The notes under the pieces are model-generated. The model ran no database searches. It was given only the letters and a program-made list of their open reading frames with translations, and was not told the origin of the DNA. Position numbers and translations under genes: made by a program. Source: Agelas oroides (Eukaryota; Porifera; Demospongiae; Agelasida; Agelasidae). Taken from it: DNA of 64,000 bases. Shown piece by piece: positions 42,401 through 64,000 of the stretch; position 1 is the first letter of the stretch, and the number at the start of each line of letters is the position of its first letter. The stretch is taken from the NCBI GenBank assembly GCA_949130485.1, contig OX422203.1:6252429-6316428 (forward strand). The letters run 5' to 3'.

Positions 42401-43065
42401 ACTCGAATGGAGATGAACAAATTTTACTGTTGGAAGGGAAGTGCTACGTCTCACAATCTCATTGGTCCTAACCGGGTTTTTTTGATCTAGTGACCACTGG
42501 TTTTTACTTTCCACTTACCCACCTCATTGGTCCCATTCCCAGGCTCTTCCCTTTCATCAGGACACAGGGGAAAACCCTAGTCTCATCCCTAGACCCCACC
42601 CTCTCACGAGGAGAAACAGTCTGGTGAACCAAGTCGAATTTCCTGAGCTAGCGCATGCTTTTGCAACAGTGTAACCTAGCAACATTTTGTGGAAAACCCG
42701 CTCAAAAAAAGGTACGGATACTCGAATGGAGATGAACAAATTTTACTATTGGAAGGGAAGTGCTACGTCTCACAATCTCATTGGTCCTAACCAGTTTTTT
42801 GGAATAAGCCCTTTGTTCACCAGACCGTTTCTCATCAGGAGGCATACACAGGCTGGGCACGAGACTAGGACGCCCAGGAGCAAGTCTGCTACCTCATAGC
42901 GTTTTGTTTGTGTACACTTACTGTTGACCGTGACATTTGTCCCCCTCAGTGTATGAGATCAGACTGGGGACTGTAGATCAGACCGATGTTGATGTGGAAT
43001 GGAGACTGAGACCATACATGAACACAGCCAGAAAACGCTTTGCTCTCAGTACTGATCACACATAG
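33437..43065 (+). CDS. IMP4: U3 small nucleolar ribonucleoprotein IMP4
   Basis: Nine exons give exactly 294 codons plus TAG, close to the usual length of about 290. Exons: ATG alone 33437-33439; 33721-33829 ([14 protein letters not shown]); 33975-34058; 34421-34536 ([22 protein letters not shown]); 37440-37572 ([12 protein letters not shown]); 40177-40331 ([25 protein letters not shown]); 40578-40672 ([21 protein letters not shown]); 41719-41792 ([14 protein letters not shown]); 42950-43065 ([18 protein letters not shown]). This is the Brix-domain protein that binds U3 snoRNA with IMP3 and MPP10 in the nucleolar SSU processome and is needed for 18S rRNA maturation (family knowledge). Intron 2 uses a GC donor (GAAG|GCTAGT). 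The single-codon first exon is inferred from frame and the GTCAGT donor. A polyadenylation signal AATAAA is at 43425. Confidence 0.95.
33467..33660. repeat. Tandem duplication in IMP4 intron 1
   Basis: A block of about 70 bp, gttgttctgtctac to tatgttgtactttc, appears at 33467-33535 and again at 33590-33652 with small differences. No function is seen. Confidence 0.65.
34181..34420 (+). repeat. Pyrimidine-rich tract before IMP4 exon 4
   Basis: About 230 bp of CCTTTCCTCCT-type sequence on the sense strand runs directly into the acceptor CGCCCCAG at 34420. It acts as, or has expanded from, the polypyrimidine tract. Confidence 0.7.
34537..36610. other. IMP4 intron 4, left part
   Basis: It contains decayed TIR-family ends with the phrase aggctaagctgggccccatc twice (35030 and 35685), a short direct repeat atacattgcatacattgca (35815 and 35880), and a gatagttacctc hairpin cluster (36095-36150). 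No gene is visible. Confidence 0.5.
36611..36936. mobile_element. TIR element with 9-bp target duplication in IMP4 intron 4
   Basis: Ends TAGTCTCGTGCCCAGACCC and GGGTCTGGGCACGAGACTA are perfect inverted repeats. The exact duplication tgcggtcgg is at 36602-36610 and 36937-36945. Length 326 bp, non-coding. Confidence 0.88.
36989..37130. repeat. Foldback element with long arms
   Basis: gttagacgcctcgaccaatg... pairs with ...cttggtctcggcgtctaac, with arms of about 60 bp joined by a GC-rich centre containing gccctcgctacgctcggg. It is non-coding. Confidence 0.7.
37216..37439 (+). repeat. (CCCT)n microsatellite forming the IMP4 exon 5 polypyrimidine tract
   Basis: Roughly 110 bp of pure CCTC units, then imperfect units, runs up to the acceptor CCCTCCAG at 37439. 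The frames read through it (PPSLPPSL and GGREGGRE) are artefacts. Confidence 0.9.
37703..38388. mobile_element. Element with perfect 133-bp inverted arms in IMP4 intron 5
   Basis: Left arm 37703-37835 and right arm 38256-38388 are exact reverse complements base for base. The 420-bp spacer is TG-rich on the plus strand. A diverged part of the arm recurs at 45795-45930 (caagcacatgtagg, atacttttacaccatcccta). Perfect arms imply either very recent insertion or gene conversion between them. Confidence 0.85.
38850..39530. repeat. Dispersed repeat, shared with 45780-46480
   Basis: Matching segments include agcagcaagcataagcgtgg, ggtacaatacccagtaa and catccctacatatggcgtac, with ordered counterparts at 46115, 46190 and 46441. 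Probably one transposon family present in both IMP4 and gene C introns. Termini were not resolved. Confidence 0.6.
40377..40435 (-). mobile_element. tRNA-like SINE tail
   Basis: The minus strand reads CCTGAGTTCAATTCCCAG, a good pol III B box. A plus-strand relative is at 42125-42172 (GGGTTTGATTCCCGG). Only fragments remain. Confidence 0.4.
40662..41275 (+). repeat. 35-bp minisatellite seeded on the IMP4 exon 7 splice donor
   Basis: The unit combines CTCCTTCAGGTAGGCTG, the exact end of exon 7 with its donor, and TAGCCTCGTCCCCAGGCT, the end of the dispersed TIR family. About 16 variant copies follow the true donor at 40673. Each copy carries a CAG|GTAGGC donor and a CCCCAG acceptor-like site. 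Confidence 0.85.
42170..42800. repeat. Tandem duplication of about 310 bp in IMP4 intron 8
   Basis: 42170-42485 and 42488-42800 are near-identical, both including ccacttacccacctcattgg and the TIR-family end tagtctcatccctagacccc. A matching right end, gggcacgagacta, is at 42854-42866. Confidence 0.75.
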
Positions 43066-44287
43066 CAGCTGTAGTATTGTAACCCACTCACAGAATATGA
43101 AGACCCAAGTAGAATTGTGTTGAGCCTATACAGTATATAACTGTTGTACAGTAAATTTCAAGTCGGCTGTCTGACAACATAATATTGAACTTGGAAACTA
43201 ACCAATCAGAATCACAGGTTTTGGCAATATGGATTGGTGGATTCAAATCGACCAATCGAAGAACGCTGAAATCTGGTCTTCTAATCGGCTAGTTTCGAAT
43301 TAATTTCAATAATTGCGTTCTCAACCTGAAATTCACTGTAGCTTTTGTCGCATGTTCATCTCTGCTTTGTAAGATCTATTCAAGATGAGACAGTAACAAT
43401 TTTAATTTGAGTGACTGCACGAACAATAAATGAACGCACCTCCCTGAAAATAGGCAGGCCTGTTTGATGGAAAGTTACCCACTGTGCATGATGCATGTAT
43501 TTCAGCCAATACTAGACCTCGATCACCAGCTTCCACTACATTTGCCATACTGTAATGCAGCTAATATGTACAGTTAGTTGTATGTAAACAATGTGATCAT
43601 CATGTAAAGTTGCTTGTAAACACTGATGTGTTTACAAAACTAACAACAATGGACCAATCAGGTACTTGAAATGGAGACAAACTATACGTCTTATTTTCCA
43701 ATGCCATCTCTTTACTCAAATGGACCAACAGTTCTGTCATGGTAGCACAGGTGGCCAGAAATTTATGGCCTAGTAAACAAACCTCATCTTGGGCTACTCC
43801 CTCAGACTCGGTTTGTTTACTGCCATAGAGTTGTGGAAAGTGGTCCACTTTTGCTGTTCATCTTAAGTTCTTAGACTTCAGTCTCAGGATGTCGACCCTG
43901 TCCTCAGCATGTACTTCAGAGCAGCCTGTTCAATATTTGATTGAGTGAGGACCTCTTTAGTGAGGATATCAGCTGCAGCTGCAAAGATTTGGCTGTTAAT
44001 AATCACTTTTGAGAAAATGGTATACATAACTTTTATGTAAACTTCAATTCTGTTTCCAGTTTCCATTTTCTATATAATTATGTTTATGCAGGTGACCATA
44101 TCCATAAACATGACTTTGTGATGACAGCAAAGCTATGTACTGCATGTGGCCTAGCATGAATAGTACAAATTCCTTTATTTTAAAAAATGAATTTTTGTAT
44201 TAGCTATTTGCTCTCACACTAGCAAAAATAAAATGAATGTTTACCAGTGGGTTTCAACCCAAAAGTATCAGGTAATATGTTACACTG
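43066..44287. other. Convergent intergenic region, IMP4 / kinase gene C
   Basis: It holds the IMP4 3' UTR with AATAAA at 43425-43430 and otherwise AT-rich DNA. Frames at 43600-43848 and 43884-44066 on the minus strand lack motifs. No gene recognised. Confidence 0.5.
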
Positions 44288-47200
44288 CTATATACCAGAC
44301 TTGGAATAAGCATTTTGTAGCTCAGTATAAAGTTCCTCTCCATCCTCCAGTGGTCCTCCCAAGGTCCTGGCCTTCTTGCTGTAGTTGATCTCATCCTCCT
44401 CTGACCATGAAAGCAGCTGGAAGTCTGGACGCTGGAGCAGCAGCAGCATGAGATTACAAAATGCAGGCCTGGAATCAGGATCTGGATCCCTGTATGTAAT
44501 CATTAGCAGAAAAATTAAAGTCGGCAACTTTTTAGCTGAGGTATAAATAACAGAATGAGTGGGAAGGAACCCAACAAGTGTAAAGTGCACTGAGTCCGCT
44601 TCTCTATGTGCCTCGTTCCCATGCAGGCTCTTGTCCACACACGAGAGCCTGGGAACTACAATGTACAGTTCACATCACATGAAAAATGAACGATGTCTTT
44701 TGTTTTGTATAGTGGCTTAACTTTGGTCTAAATAAACTTCACAGTCCTAGTAGCAAATTTATTTAATGTAATCCATGCATGTGTGTTGTATCTGTCCTTA
44801 TAGCTGGCTATCTTGAGGGGTATCTATTACACTTGAACGAAAGTAACATTGTCATCTGGAGCTTGAGCTTGGAGTACAGTGCAACAACTGAATGGGCTAC
44901 AAAATGTACACAATGTAGGCCACAGATGGTTTGCGAGTATTACAGTTCACATGCATAACAAGGAAAAATGAAGAACAATGTGTTTTGTTGTGTAGTACAG
45001 TAAAACCTCCGAACAAAGGACACATTGGGGACGGGCCATTTGTCCCTTGTAGAGAGGTTGTCCTCTTCTCGGAGGTTTTCTTTTAAATCTATTGGAAAGT
45101 CCTCTTAAGTCTTTTTAAAATGATGTATTTTGTCCATATTTTTTTTCAATTGCAAGATGGCAAGAGCAATACTACTTGCATAAAAAAGTAGAATGATTGC
45201 AATTATGACAACAGTAACAAAATAAACACTCGATTGTGCGTAACTGCTCATTTGCGAGTACAGTTGAAAGGACGACCACTGCGTATCCGGAATATCGGGA
45301 GGTATATATCCGTTATGGGCATTCTGTATACTTCTGGTAGGCGTGGTAACGTGCTTGGGCTGTTGAACACGATGAGGTTGCATTTTCGGACCTCTCCGTT
45401 GCTGTACCGTGGCGAGAAAGGCTAGCGCAATAAGCAGCAGTGCTAATATAATGCCCGGTCTTTGAATCCAGCGATGGTGGCGCACAATCTTACGAAAGTC
45501 GTCGATCACTGTCCGTTTTCGGAGGTAATTTTGTATTGGCTAAGGTACGTCTGGGGCTCATCAGTGTCCGTTGTTCAGAGTTGAGAGGTGTCCGCTTCTC
45601 GGAGGTTCGAAATGTATTAGTTCTATGGTAAAATCAATCGGGGGCAAGTGATCTATCCGCTGTACAGAGGTTGTCCGCTTTTCGGAGGGTCCGTTATTAG
45701 GGGTTTTACTGTACTCACCAGTTCAATAAACACTGAAACTAGAGTAATTACACACACAGAGGTTATTGTAGATTTTACACAAGTGTAAACAAGGTTTCAA
45801 ATGAAAACAAGCACATGTAGGCAGCCCAACAAGATAAAACAACACCATGATACTTTTACACAACAAGATAAAACAACACCATGATACTTTTACACCATCC
45901 CTACATCTTGTTCCATTTTTCCAAACATGCTACACGTAGGTGGTGCTGGTTGTGTGGTGTTAGTTTAATGCGATTGTAATGTGTGTTTTTCCTGCGGATA
46001 CAACCTTGTATACTAATGGTTAATTGTTTAACATATTGGCTAGGTAAGGGACATGGTAGTAATCATGTGAGCCTATAATGCAAATCATTGCATTACATTC
46101 TAACAAAATGGTGTAGAGCAACAAGCATAAGCATGGGAGTGCCTTAGACTCATCAACCAGTATGAGTTCTTTATGAGAACAATAAGTGGTGGATCCAATA
46201 CCCAGTAACTTAAGCTTCTGCGTTAAAGTCAGAAGATAGACAATGTGCCCATTTTAGTGACTTGCCAGTCTGGTACTTCAGCAATGGTCTCTAGTGACGT
46301 TAAAGTTAATTTAACTTAACAGTCTTGTTGGTCATGAAAGCACTTGATAAGGGTCACAGAAGCCTTTGAGTAATCTACAGTAGACTTTTTGAGTGTGTCA
46401 TTTGTGCACTTTAATGTGGCATCCGTTTTATTTCTGGACCATCCCTATACATATGGAGTACTACCATACTCCATGAAATTAATGTGCTTACCAACACTTT
46501 ATCATCAACTTGTACACCTGCTTAGGACAACCAGGAGGAGGAGGTAGCCTGTATCCTTTCAGTACTTTCTGAAGAGTCTATATGTGTGAGAGAGACCACT
46601 GAATTCTCAACAATCTCAGTATTAGTCAGAACCTAAAACCTGGCCACTCTATCAGATTTACCAACATACCTCATTGTTTGTGCAGTCCTGGAATGGTTTG
46701 ATGCCCATGGCCCAGATCTCATACAGTAAAACTCCATAACTCCACACGTCACTGGCAGTGGAGTACTTGCGATAGTTGAGGGCCTCTGGAGCCGTCCACT
46801 TCACTGGGATCTTGCCACCATGAGAAACATAGTAGTCCTCGTTCTGGAGATCTCTCGACAGACCAAAGTCTGCAATCTGTACAGTGTTAAGATTACCAAT
46901 AAGTATTAGTCTGAGTATCAGGCCTTCATTGTTGGAAGGATGCTTGGCTATCCCTGCCCTATCATGCAAAATTGGGAGGTAATTTTTTCCGAGTTAGAGG
47001 GTACATTCATTGTACAGTACATAAGGCTATGTTCTATAGTGGAACCTCTCTATAGCGGACACAATTGGGGACCAACATTTTGTCCTTTTATAGCGAGGTG
47101 TCACCAACTCAGGGGCTTCCGGTATATTTGCGGTAGGCGTGGTATGTGTAATCGGGCTCGGTTAAGCACAGTATTAGGCTACATTTTCAGTACGCTGGCG

Positions 47201-47627
47201 GCACTCTATTTAATTAATGTCCAGCAGCAATGGTGGATAATCTTGCTTAAAGGTTGACGAGTGTCCACTAAATCGAAGTCGTTAGGTATTGTTTATGTAC
47301 AATTGGGACTGCATAAACTGTCTGTTATATGGAGTAGCGGGGTGTCCACTGTTCAGGGGTTACTTAAGTATTGAAGTGAACGGAAGGACAGTCTGAGTCC
47401 GTTATATCATGAGTGTCCGCTGTTGAGGGTTGTCCGTTAAGTGGGTTTCACTGTATAAGCTTCCCACATTAGCTATCATGGTTTTAGTTTGAGCTTTAGA
47501 TCAATTTCCAGAACTCTGCTGCAAGCTCAAGAAATAATGGAAGACCTCAAAAATAGTGATTTTGATTAACTGACTGACTGATTGATTGACCAATTGATCG
47601 AATGAATAATTGAATGACTAAATGGTA

Positions 47628-47668
<41 letters not shown>

Positions 47669-48995
47669 ATTGGTTGACTGACGGAGTTGTACATGTAGCT
47701 ACCTTGCAAATGTCATTTTCTGACACAAGTATGTTCCTGGCTGCAAGATCCCGATGTACAAATGACTTGCAAGTAAGGTAGCTCATTCCAGATGCTATCT
47801 GTCTGGAAAAGCTCAAGAGTATAGCTGGCATTTCTGGAGGAAGATTGTTCCCTGATCTGCAGGGAAGCATAAAGAAACAATCCATGAGAACACCTCTTCA
47901 TTAGTAACCAAATAGCAGAGGAAGCTGTGACAACGTACACATTATCCATAGGCACTGGAAGCACTTCAAATTTGTGGGGGGGGGGGGGGGGGGGGGCACA
48001 GTTGTAGTGCAGCGGCCGCTTAGCAGCCGTGGGGGAGGGGTGGCTCAGAGAGTGTACCGTACTTGAAAAGGTCTAGCTGAGCATGCACAGTGACACTGGT
48101 AATTAAGATACTTCACACTTCTTCCATTCGTAACCTGGTAACGTTACAAGGCGTGTACTTTTTATCTCCTGTCACTTGCCGTCTTCTTTTTCTTGGCTGC
48201 AGGTAGCCAAGTGTCAAGCGTTCTCTGGCTCGTCATAATTTGCACCACGTGGTCGCGTAAGCGCGCGCATGTCGTATGCAGCTGCGGCTCAAAAATACGC
48301 ATGTCCCCCCATGCCCCCCCCCCCCCCCCCCCCCCCCCAGCCTCAAGATTTGGGGGGAGGGGGGCACGTGCCCCCTCGCCCCCGCCCCCCCCCCCCCCAT
48401 TTCCGTCGCCTATGTTATCACCAAGTAAATAAACAGATAGCATTTATACTATCCACAGAAACGCACCATCACTAAATAGTCAATTTCCAAGGCAATTATT
48501 CGGTATGCAACACACACTTTGTTTGTGATTACTATGGGTCTTATGTCTTATATGTGCCTATTGCTAGCAGGCTAGCTACAAGATCAGTCAGTGATGTACA
48601 ATACACACATTACGTACTGGGGACGCAGAGAAAGTAGGTAATGATGAAGATCTCCCTTTCGCATCAGTTCACAGACAATCATTTGCTTGGGAAAGAAGGA
48701 AAAAAGTCACTTTACAAATGTAACTCCAATCACTGAACTTCACACTAATTTAACACCAAACTATCTCACTGGGTCTGAGGTGGTGATGACCGCAGCTATC
48801 CTGATGATGTTGGGATGTTTGAACTGTCCCATGATGGCAGCCTCCTGCAGGAACTTCACCCTTTCCTCCTCTGTTGACTCTCCCTCCAGAGACTTCACGG
48901 CTACCTCCACTCCAGGGCTGCTGCTGGAGGGGGAGGGGCTCCACACACCATGATTCACTGTCCCAAACTGACCACTTCCAAGGTACTCCTGAAGT
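44288..48995 (-). CDS. Orphan tyrosine kinase domain, gene C (5' exons missing)
   Basis: Six exons join in frame: 48995-48770 (GSGQFGTV loop, VAVKSL), 48685-48618 ([12 protein letters not shown]), 47856-47703 (HRDLAARN), 46876-46670 ([18 protein letters not shown]), 46577-46492 and 44489-44288 (TAG stop). Five match genes A and B in length exactly; the tail exon is 9 bp shorter (202 against 211 bp). All catalytic motifs survive without a stop or frameshift. No juxtamembrane, membrane or extracellular exon is found between 48996 and the nischarin stop at 51633. So this is either a 5'-truncated duplicate (young pseudogene), or a gene with a new unrecognised first exon and a cytoplasmic product. 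ATG GCA-type starts near 49012 (MSCHNR) read into the acceptor and may be fortuitous. Introns are enlarged by transposons. Confidence 0.7.
44998..45711. mobile_element. TA-flanked pogo-like element, copy 2, with a membrane-protein frame
   Basis: Inverted ends CAGTAAAACCTCCGAACAAA and GGGGTTTTACTG, TA on both sides, 714 bp. The minus strand 45509-45105 is an open frame of 134 codons with two hydrophobic segments: [17 protein letters not shown], and a longer one ending in ALAILQLKK. No transposase is present. Copy 1 (16808-17454) shows the same frame broken by stops. Confidence 0.7.
45780..46480. repeat. Dispersed repeat in gene C intron
   Basis: Partner of 38850-39530 and, at 45795-45930, of the inverted arm at 37703-37835. 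It contains a 34-bp direct duplication (acaacaagataaaacaacac at 45826 and 45860). Confidence 0.55.
47038..47453. mobile_element. TA-flanked pogo-like element, copy 3 (shorter)
   Basis: Ends AGTGGAACCTCTCTATAGCG and gttaagtgggtttcactg, with TA flanks and internal gtgtccgct motifs. It is related to but clearly diverged from 16808-17454 and 44998-45711. Confidence 0.65.
47976..48400. repeat. Homopolymer G and C runs in gene C intron
   Basis: A G run of about 20 near 47977-47996 and C runs near 48316-48338 and 48386-48398 can pair or form G-quadruplex-type DNA. The Pro-rich frames across them are artefacts. Assembly length here is unreliable. Confidence 0.6.
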
Positions 48996-50379
48996 CTGTT
49001 GTGGCAAGACAAGTGAAAGGCTCAGAACTAGAGTGAGTTACCCAAACTGTAAATACTAACTGGCAATCATGTTACGTAACATACATGATTGCAGCCCTGA
49101 AGGACTGAAAATGAGGATCACCCTGTTAGGATAATGTTTGGTGTTCATTCATTCTGCAGCTGCTTTATATGGAGAATCTGCACGCTAAATCTGACAGTTC
49201 AAGATCAGAATTCTTAATTCGCTGTGTGACTTAGCAATAGAACACTTGAATTTGATGAAGAGTTGGTAGCCCTGTTCCCAGACTGCTTTTTGTTTCTCGC
49301 AGTATGTACTGAAAATGATGGAAAGCTGAATAGGGGGCAGGCGATGAGGCTAGTTTTTGTGTATCACACGATTGATTATATTTTAGTATCAACATAGGTA
49401 CTCGTGTTCGTGTTTGTGCATGTGTGCATGTGTGCACGTGTGTGTGTGTGGGAGGGGGAGGTCTTGCACATCACTGTATGTGAACTTGAATGAAGGTGTT
49501 GCAGAACTTGTTAAAATCACCTGAGGTTCCACTTGTAGTGTTAGCTATGTATATATGCCTCCCTCAGCAGTATATAGCCCACGTGCAGATAGCTCCAGAT
49601 GGTGCATTCATAAAGCAGGCCAGGCTGATGTCAGCATGAACTTTCATCCAAGACTAGAACAGCCTCCCAAGGTGAAATTCTATGCCAGAGTCAACTCCAG
49701 AGTCCCCTTTCTCTACCTAAGAAATAAGCAACTGAATCTAGCTTTTCTATGTGGTAGACTGCATGACTTTGTCCAGTGACTTGGCAAGATATGCTCATCT
49801 CATAGCTTTTCGGTACAAAGGTCATTCTGCTGTGGTGATGTAATTGCGATTACATCATGGGCACCAGATGTTGTGAACTTAGTGCACCCCATTACATACA
49901 TACATACATACATAGAATAATGCATTGGGTTTCATACTCATATGAAAATCAGCATTGGATAAATCATAAATTATACAATAACGTATTAGACATACCTTTA
50001 TTTATCAACTAATGGATTTTATCACCTATTTAATCCATTTCTTTCCTGTACTTAATACACTCACTATAAAGCGGATTATCTAGGAAACTTTGCTGTGTGC
50101 TCAATTGGTGGATTTTGTGGACGAAATTGATGGTGTTCTTAGACAGATAGACACTGTCGCAGAAAGAGATGATGAGGAACTCCTAGAAAATCATTACTAC
50201 TACGGGCTAGTTTGGTACTCAGAGATACATTGGTGAGGAACTCCTAGAAAATCATTACTACTACAGGCTAGTTTGGTACTCAGAGATACATTGGTTGCTG
50301 AAGATTTGCTGCCTGATGGTGAAGTCTTATCCGATGCTTTGTGTTCAGTTGTAAGATGTCTATAAGAAGCAGTTGATGA
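48996..50379. other. Intergenic, between gene C and a decayed transposon gene
   Basis: TG-rich tract 49395-49450, an acatacat run at 49893-49913, and a tandem 61-bp duplication at 50172-50293 (gaactcctagaaaatcatta). The frame at 49555-49779 has no motif. No gene supported. Confidence 0.4.
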
Positions 50380-50580
50380 GAAGAATTTGAGCCGTATGAA
50401 AGGCCGGCCAGCAATTATATTCCTGAAGAACAGCTGGCAATGCTTCTAGGGTATCATTTAAGGTAACTGATATTGTCCGCATCCTTATGGTCTCCCCTAG
50501 GACTATCCGAAGAAGAATTATTCAGTATGGCTTAGAGGACGCAGCCGGCTACAGTGATAATGACTTAGATTCCATATCAT
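50380..50580 (+). pseudogene. Decayed transposon-derived HTH gene
   Basis: Translation gives NYIPEEQLAMLLGYHLR, then after a one-base frameshift VTDIVRILMVSPRTIRRRI and IQYGL. This is the helix-turn-helix that precedes integrase-type catalytic domains in many animal transposon proteins (recognised by pattern, not by search). Upstream DNA to 50090 may be more of the same gene. The frame is broken by TAA. Confidence 0.55.
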
Positions 50581-51632
50581 CAAACTTGTGCACCACAATC
50601 CGAACAGTGCGCTGTGAAGCTTAGAAGGATTACTACATTCTCATGGTATCCGCATACAACGTCAGAGAGTGAGAGTTTGATGAGAGTGGATCCGTGTGGA
50701 ATGCAAGCATGATTTGGTATGTTAGTATAGCGGAGAAAGTATGCTGTACCTTTACCTTGGTCTAGAGACACTCATTTGAACCCATCCATCAGTTGTCACT
50801 TTGAGTTTCTTTTTCTTTTTTTTTTTAAATATATTATTTTAGTACATATAGACCAAACAAGTATACAAACATGATATTCAGTTCAGTTTCAGTTCTCTGA
50901 TTTGTATCAACAGGTTTACTAATTAGTATCACTCTGTTAGCTACAAATGCTTTAGCAGCAGTATGTAATGAAAATTTAATGCTATAATCATCAAATGGTT
51001 CAAGAGCTAGGGTTAAGCTGCTGTTTCATGCAGCTCTTCAGGACACAATTGTGCATGCATGGCTTGTGTACGTGTAGTGGTGAGCACTCCATGATCTTCA
51101 GCATTCCACTTTAATTGTTTATAATTAGTACTCAAACAAGTCCAATCCGCAAACCAAGATATATAGAACCTGGGTTTCAGTGATAAGTTTCCCTTAGCTT
51201 TAGAGTTCACACTTTAATCAAAGGCAAAGTATACTGCCACATAGCAATCATAAACAGGTTTCAACCTCAAGGGAAATGTGATAGCAAGCCATGCCTTCAC
51301 CTGTTTTATACTTGTTGACTGGTGCATCATTAAAAAAGACCACAGATGAATCGAACAGACATGGAGAGAGAAAAAATGAACTGAATTACGAAAGTTATAG
51401 AGGTACATTGTGTACCAGAACAAAATCCACACTAAGCAATTACAAAAAGATACATTATGTTGGTGCACATACGAGAAGAGGAAGAGATCAGATGAATGGA
51501 ACGGACAGACAGAGAGATGAACTGAGGACCATAACGTATACATATACAAACCACACTTGCTAAACAATTTAAAAAATACACAGTATGTTGGTGCATGATT
51601 AAAAACGATAATCACTACTTTCTAACGTGACT
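50581..51632. other. Nischarin 3' flank
   Basis: AT-rich DNA with diverged duplicated blocks (tacattatgttggtgcacat / acagtatgttggtgcatgat, 51450 and 51580). Likely 3' UTR at the right edge. No gene seen. Confidence 0.4.
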
Positions 51633-63898
<12,266 letters not shown>

Positions 63899-64000
63899 CT
63901 GAGTGCACAGAGTACGGGACAATGTAATACACACTATGTACATGTGGTACGCAAGAGGATGAAATGTAGCCTCATTCCCAGGCTCCATGAGAAAGAGCCT

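Noticed and set aside
48193-48475. Proline-rich protein over poly-C
   Set aside because: Homopolymer runs inside a gene C intron; no start context or splice support.

Overview
The window is animal nuclear DNA from an early-branching metazoan, most likely a demosponge (inference). Genes are intron-rich. The receptor tyrosine kinases have a metazoan kinase core under an ectodomain I cannot assign to a family, and the DNA is crowded with short inverted-repeat transposons, minisatellites and microsatellites. I see no bacterial, organellar or CRISPR features.

Left part (1-33.4 kb, minus strand): a head-to-tail array of receptor tyrosine kinase (RTK) genes. Gene 0 (43-3006) is cut by the window edge after its extracellular exons. 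Gene A (5147-14928) and gene B (21839-33311) read as complete receptors. Every extracellular exon (signal peptide, ectodomain, mucin-like repeat, stalk) joins the next in phase 1, so modules can be duplicated, lost or skipped without breaking frame. A and B are recent paralogues: all eight cytoplasmic exons after the membrane exon have identical lengths. Between A and B lie a foldback element, a pogo-like element, an intronless secreted-protein gene with three cysteine-rich repeats (18102-18890, plus), a CAGTGGCGG-ended element and a decayed non-LTR retrotransposon.

Middle (33.4-43.1 kb, plus strand): a complete IMP4 gene (SSU processome / U3 snoRNP), nine exons, 294 codons. Its proposed start codon is only 125 bp from the start codon of RTK gene B on the other strand, so the two probably share a promoter.

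Right part (44.3-63.9 kb, minus strand): an orphan kinase domain of the same RTK family (gene C), with six intact kinase exons but no membrane or juxtamembrane exons, then a nischarin (NISCH) gene whose 15 exons, from the leucine-rich repeats to the stop codon, all join in frame. The nischarin N-terminus lies beyond the right edge.

The strongest non-gene signals are: minisatellites that appear to have been seeded on splice donor sites (IMP4 exon 7, nischarin exon ending 57147); (TG)n tracts just downstream of several nischarin donors; a family of elements with TAGYCT...AGRCTA ends and exact 9-bp target duplications, datable by empty sites in paralogous DNA; TA-flanked elements, one carrying an open reading frame for a two-helix membrane protein; and a perfect 133-bp inverted repeat in an IMP4 intron.
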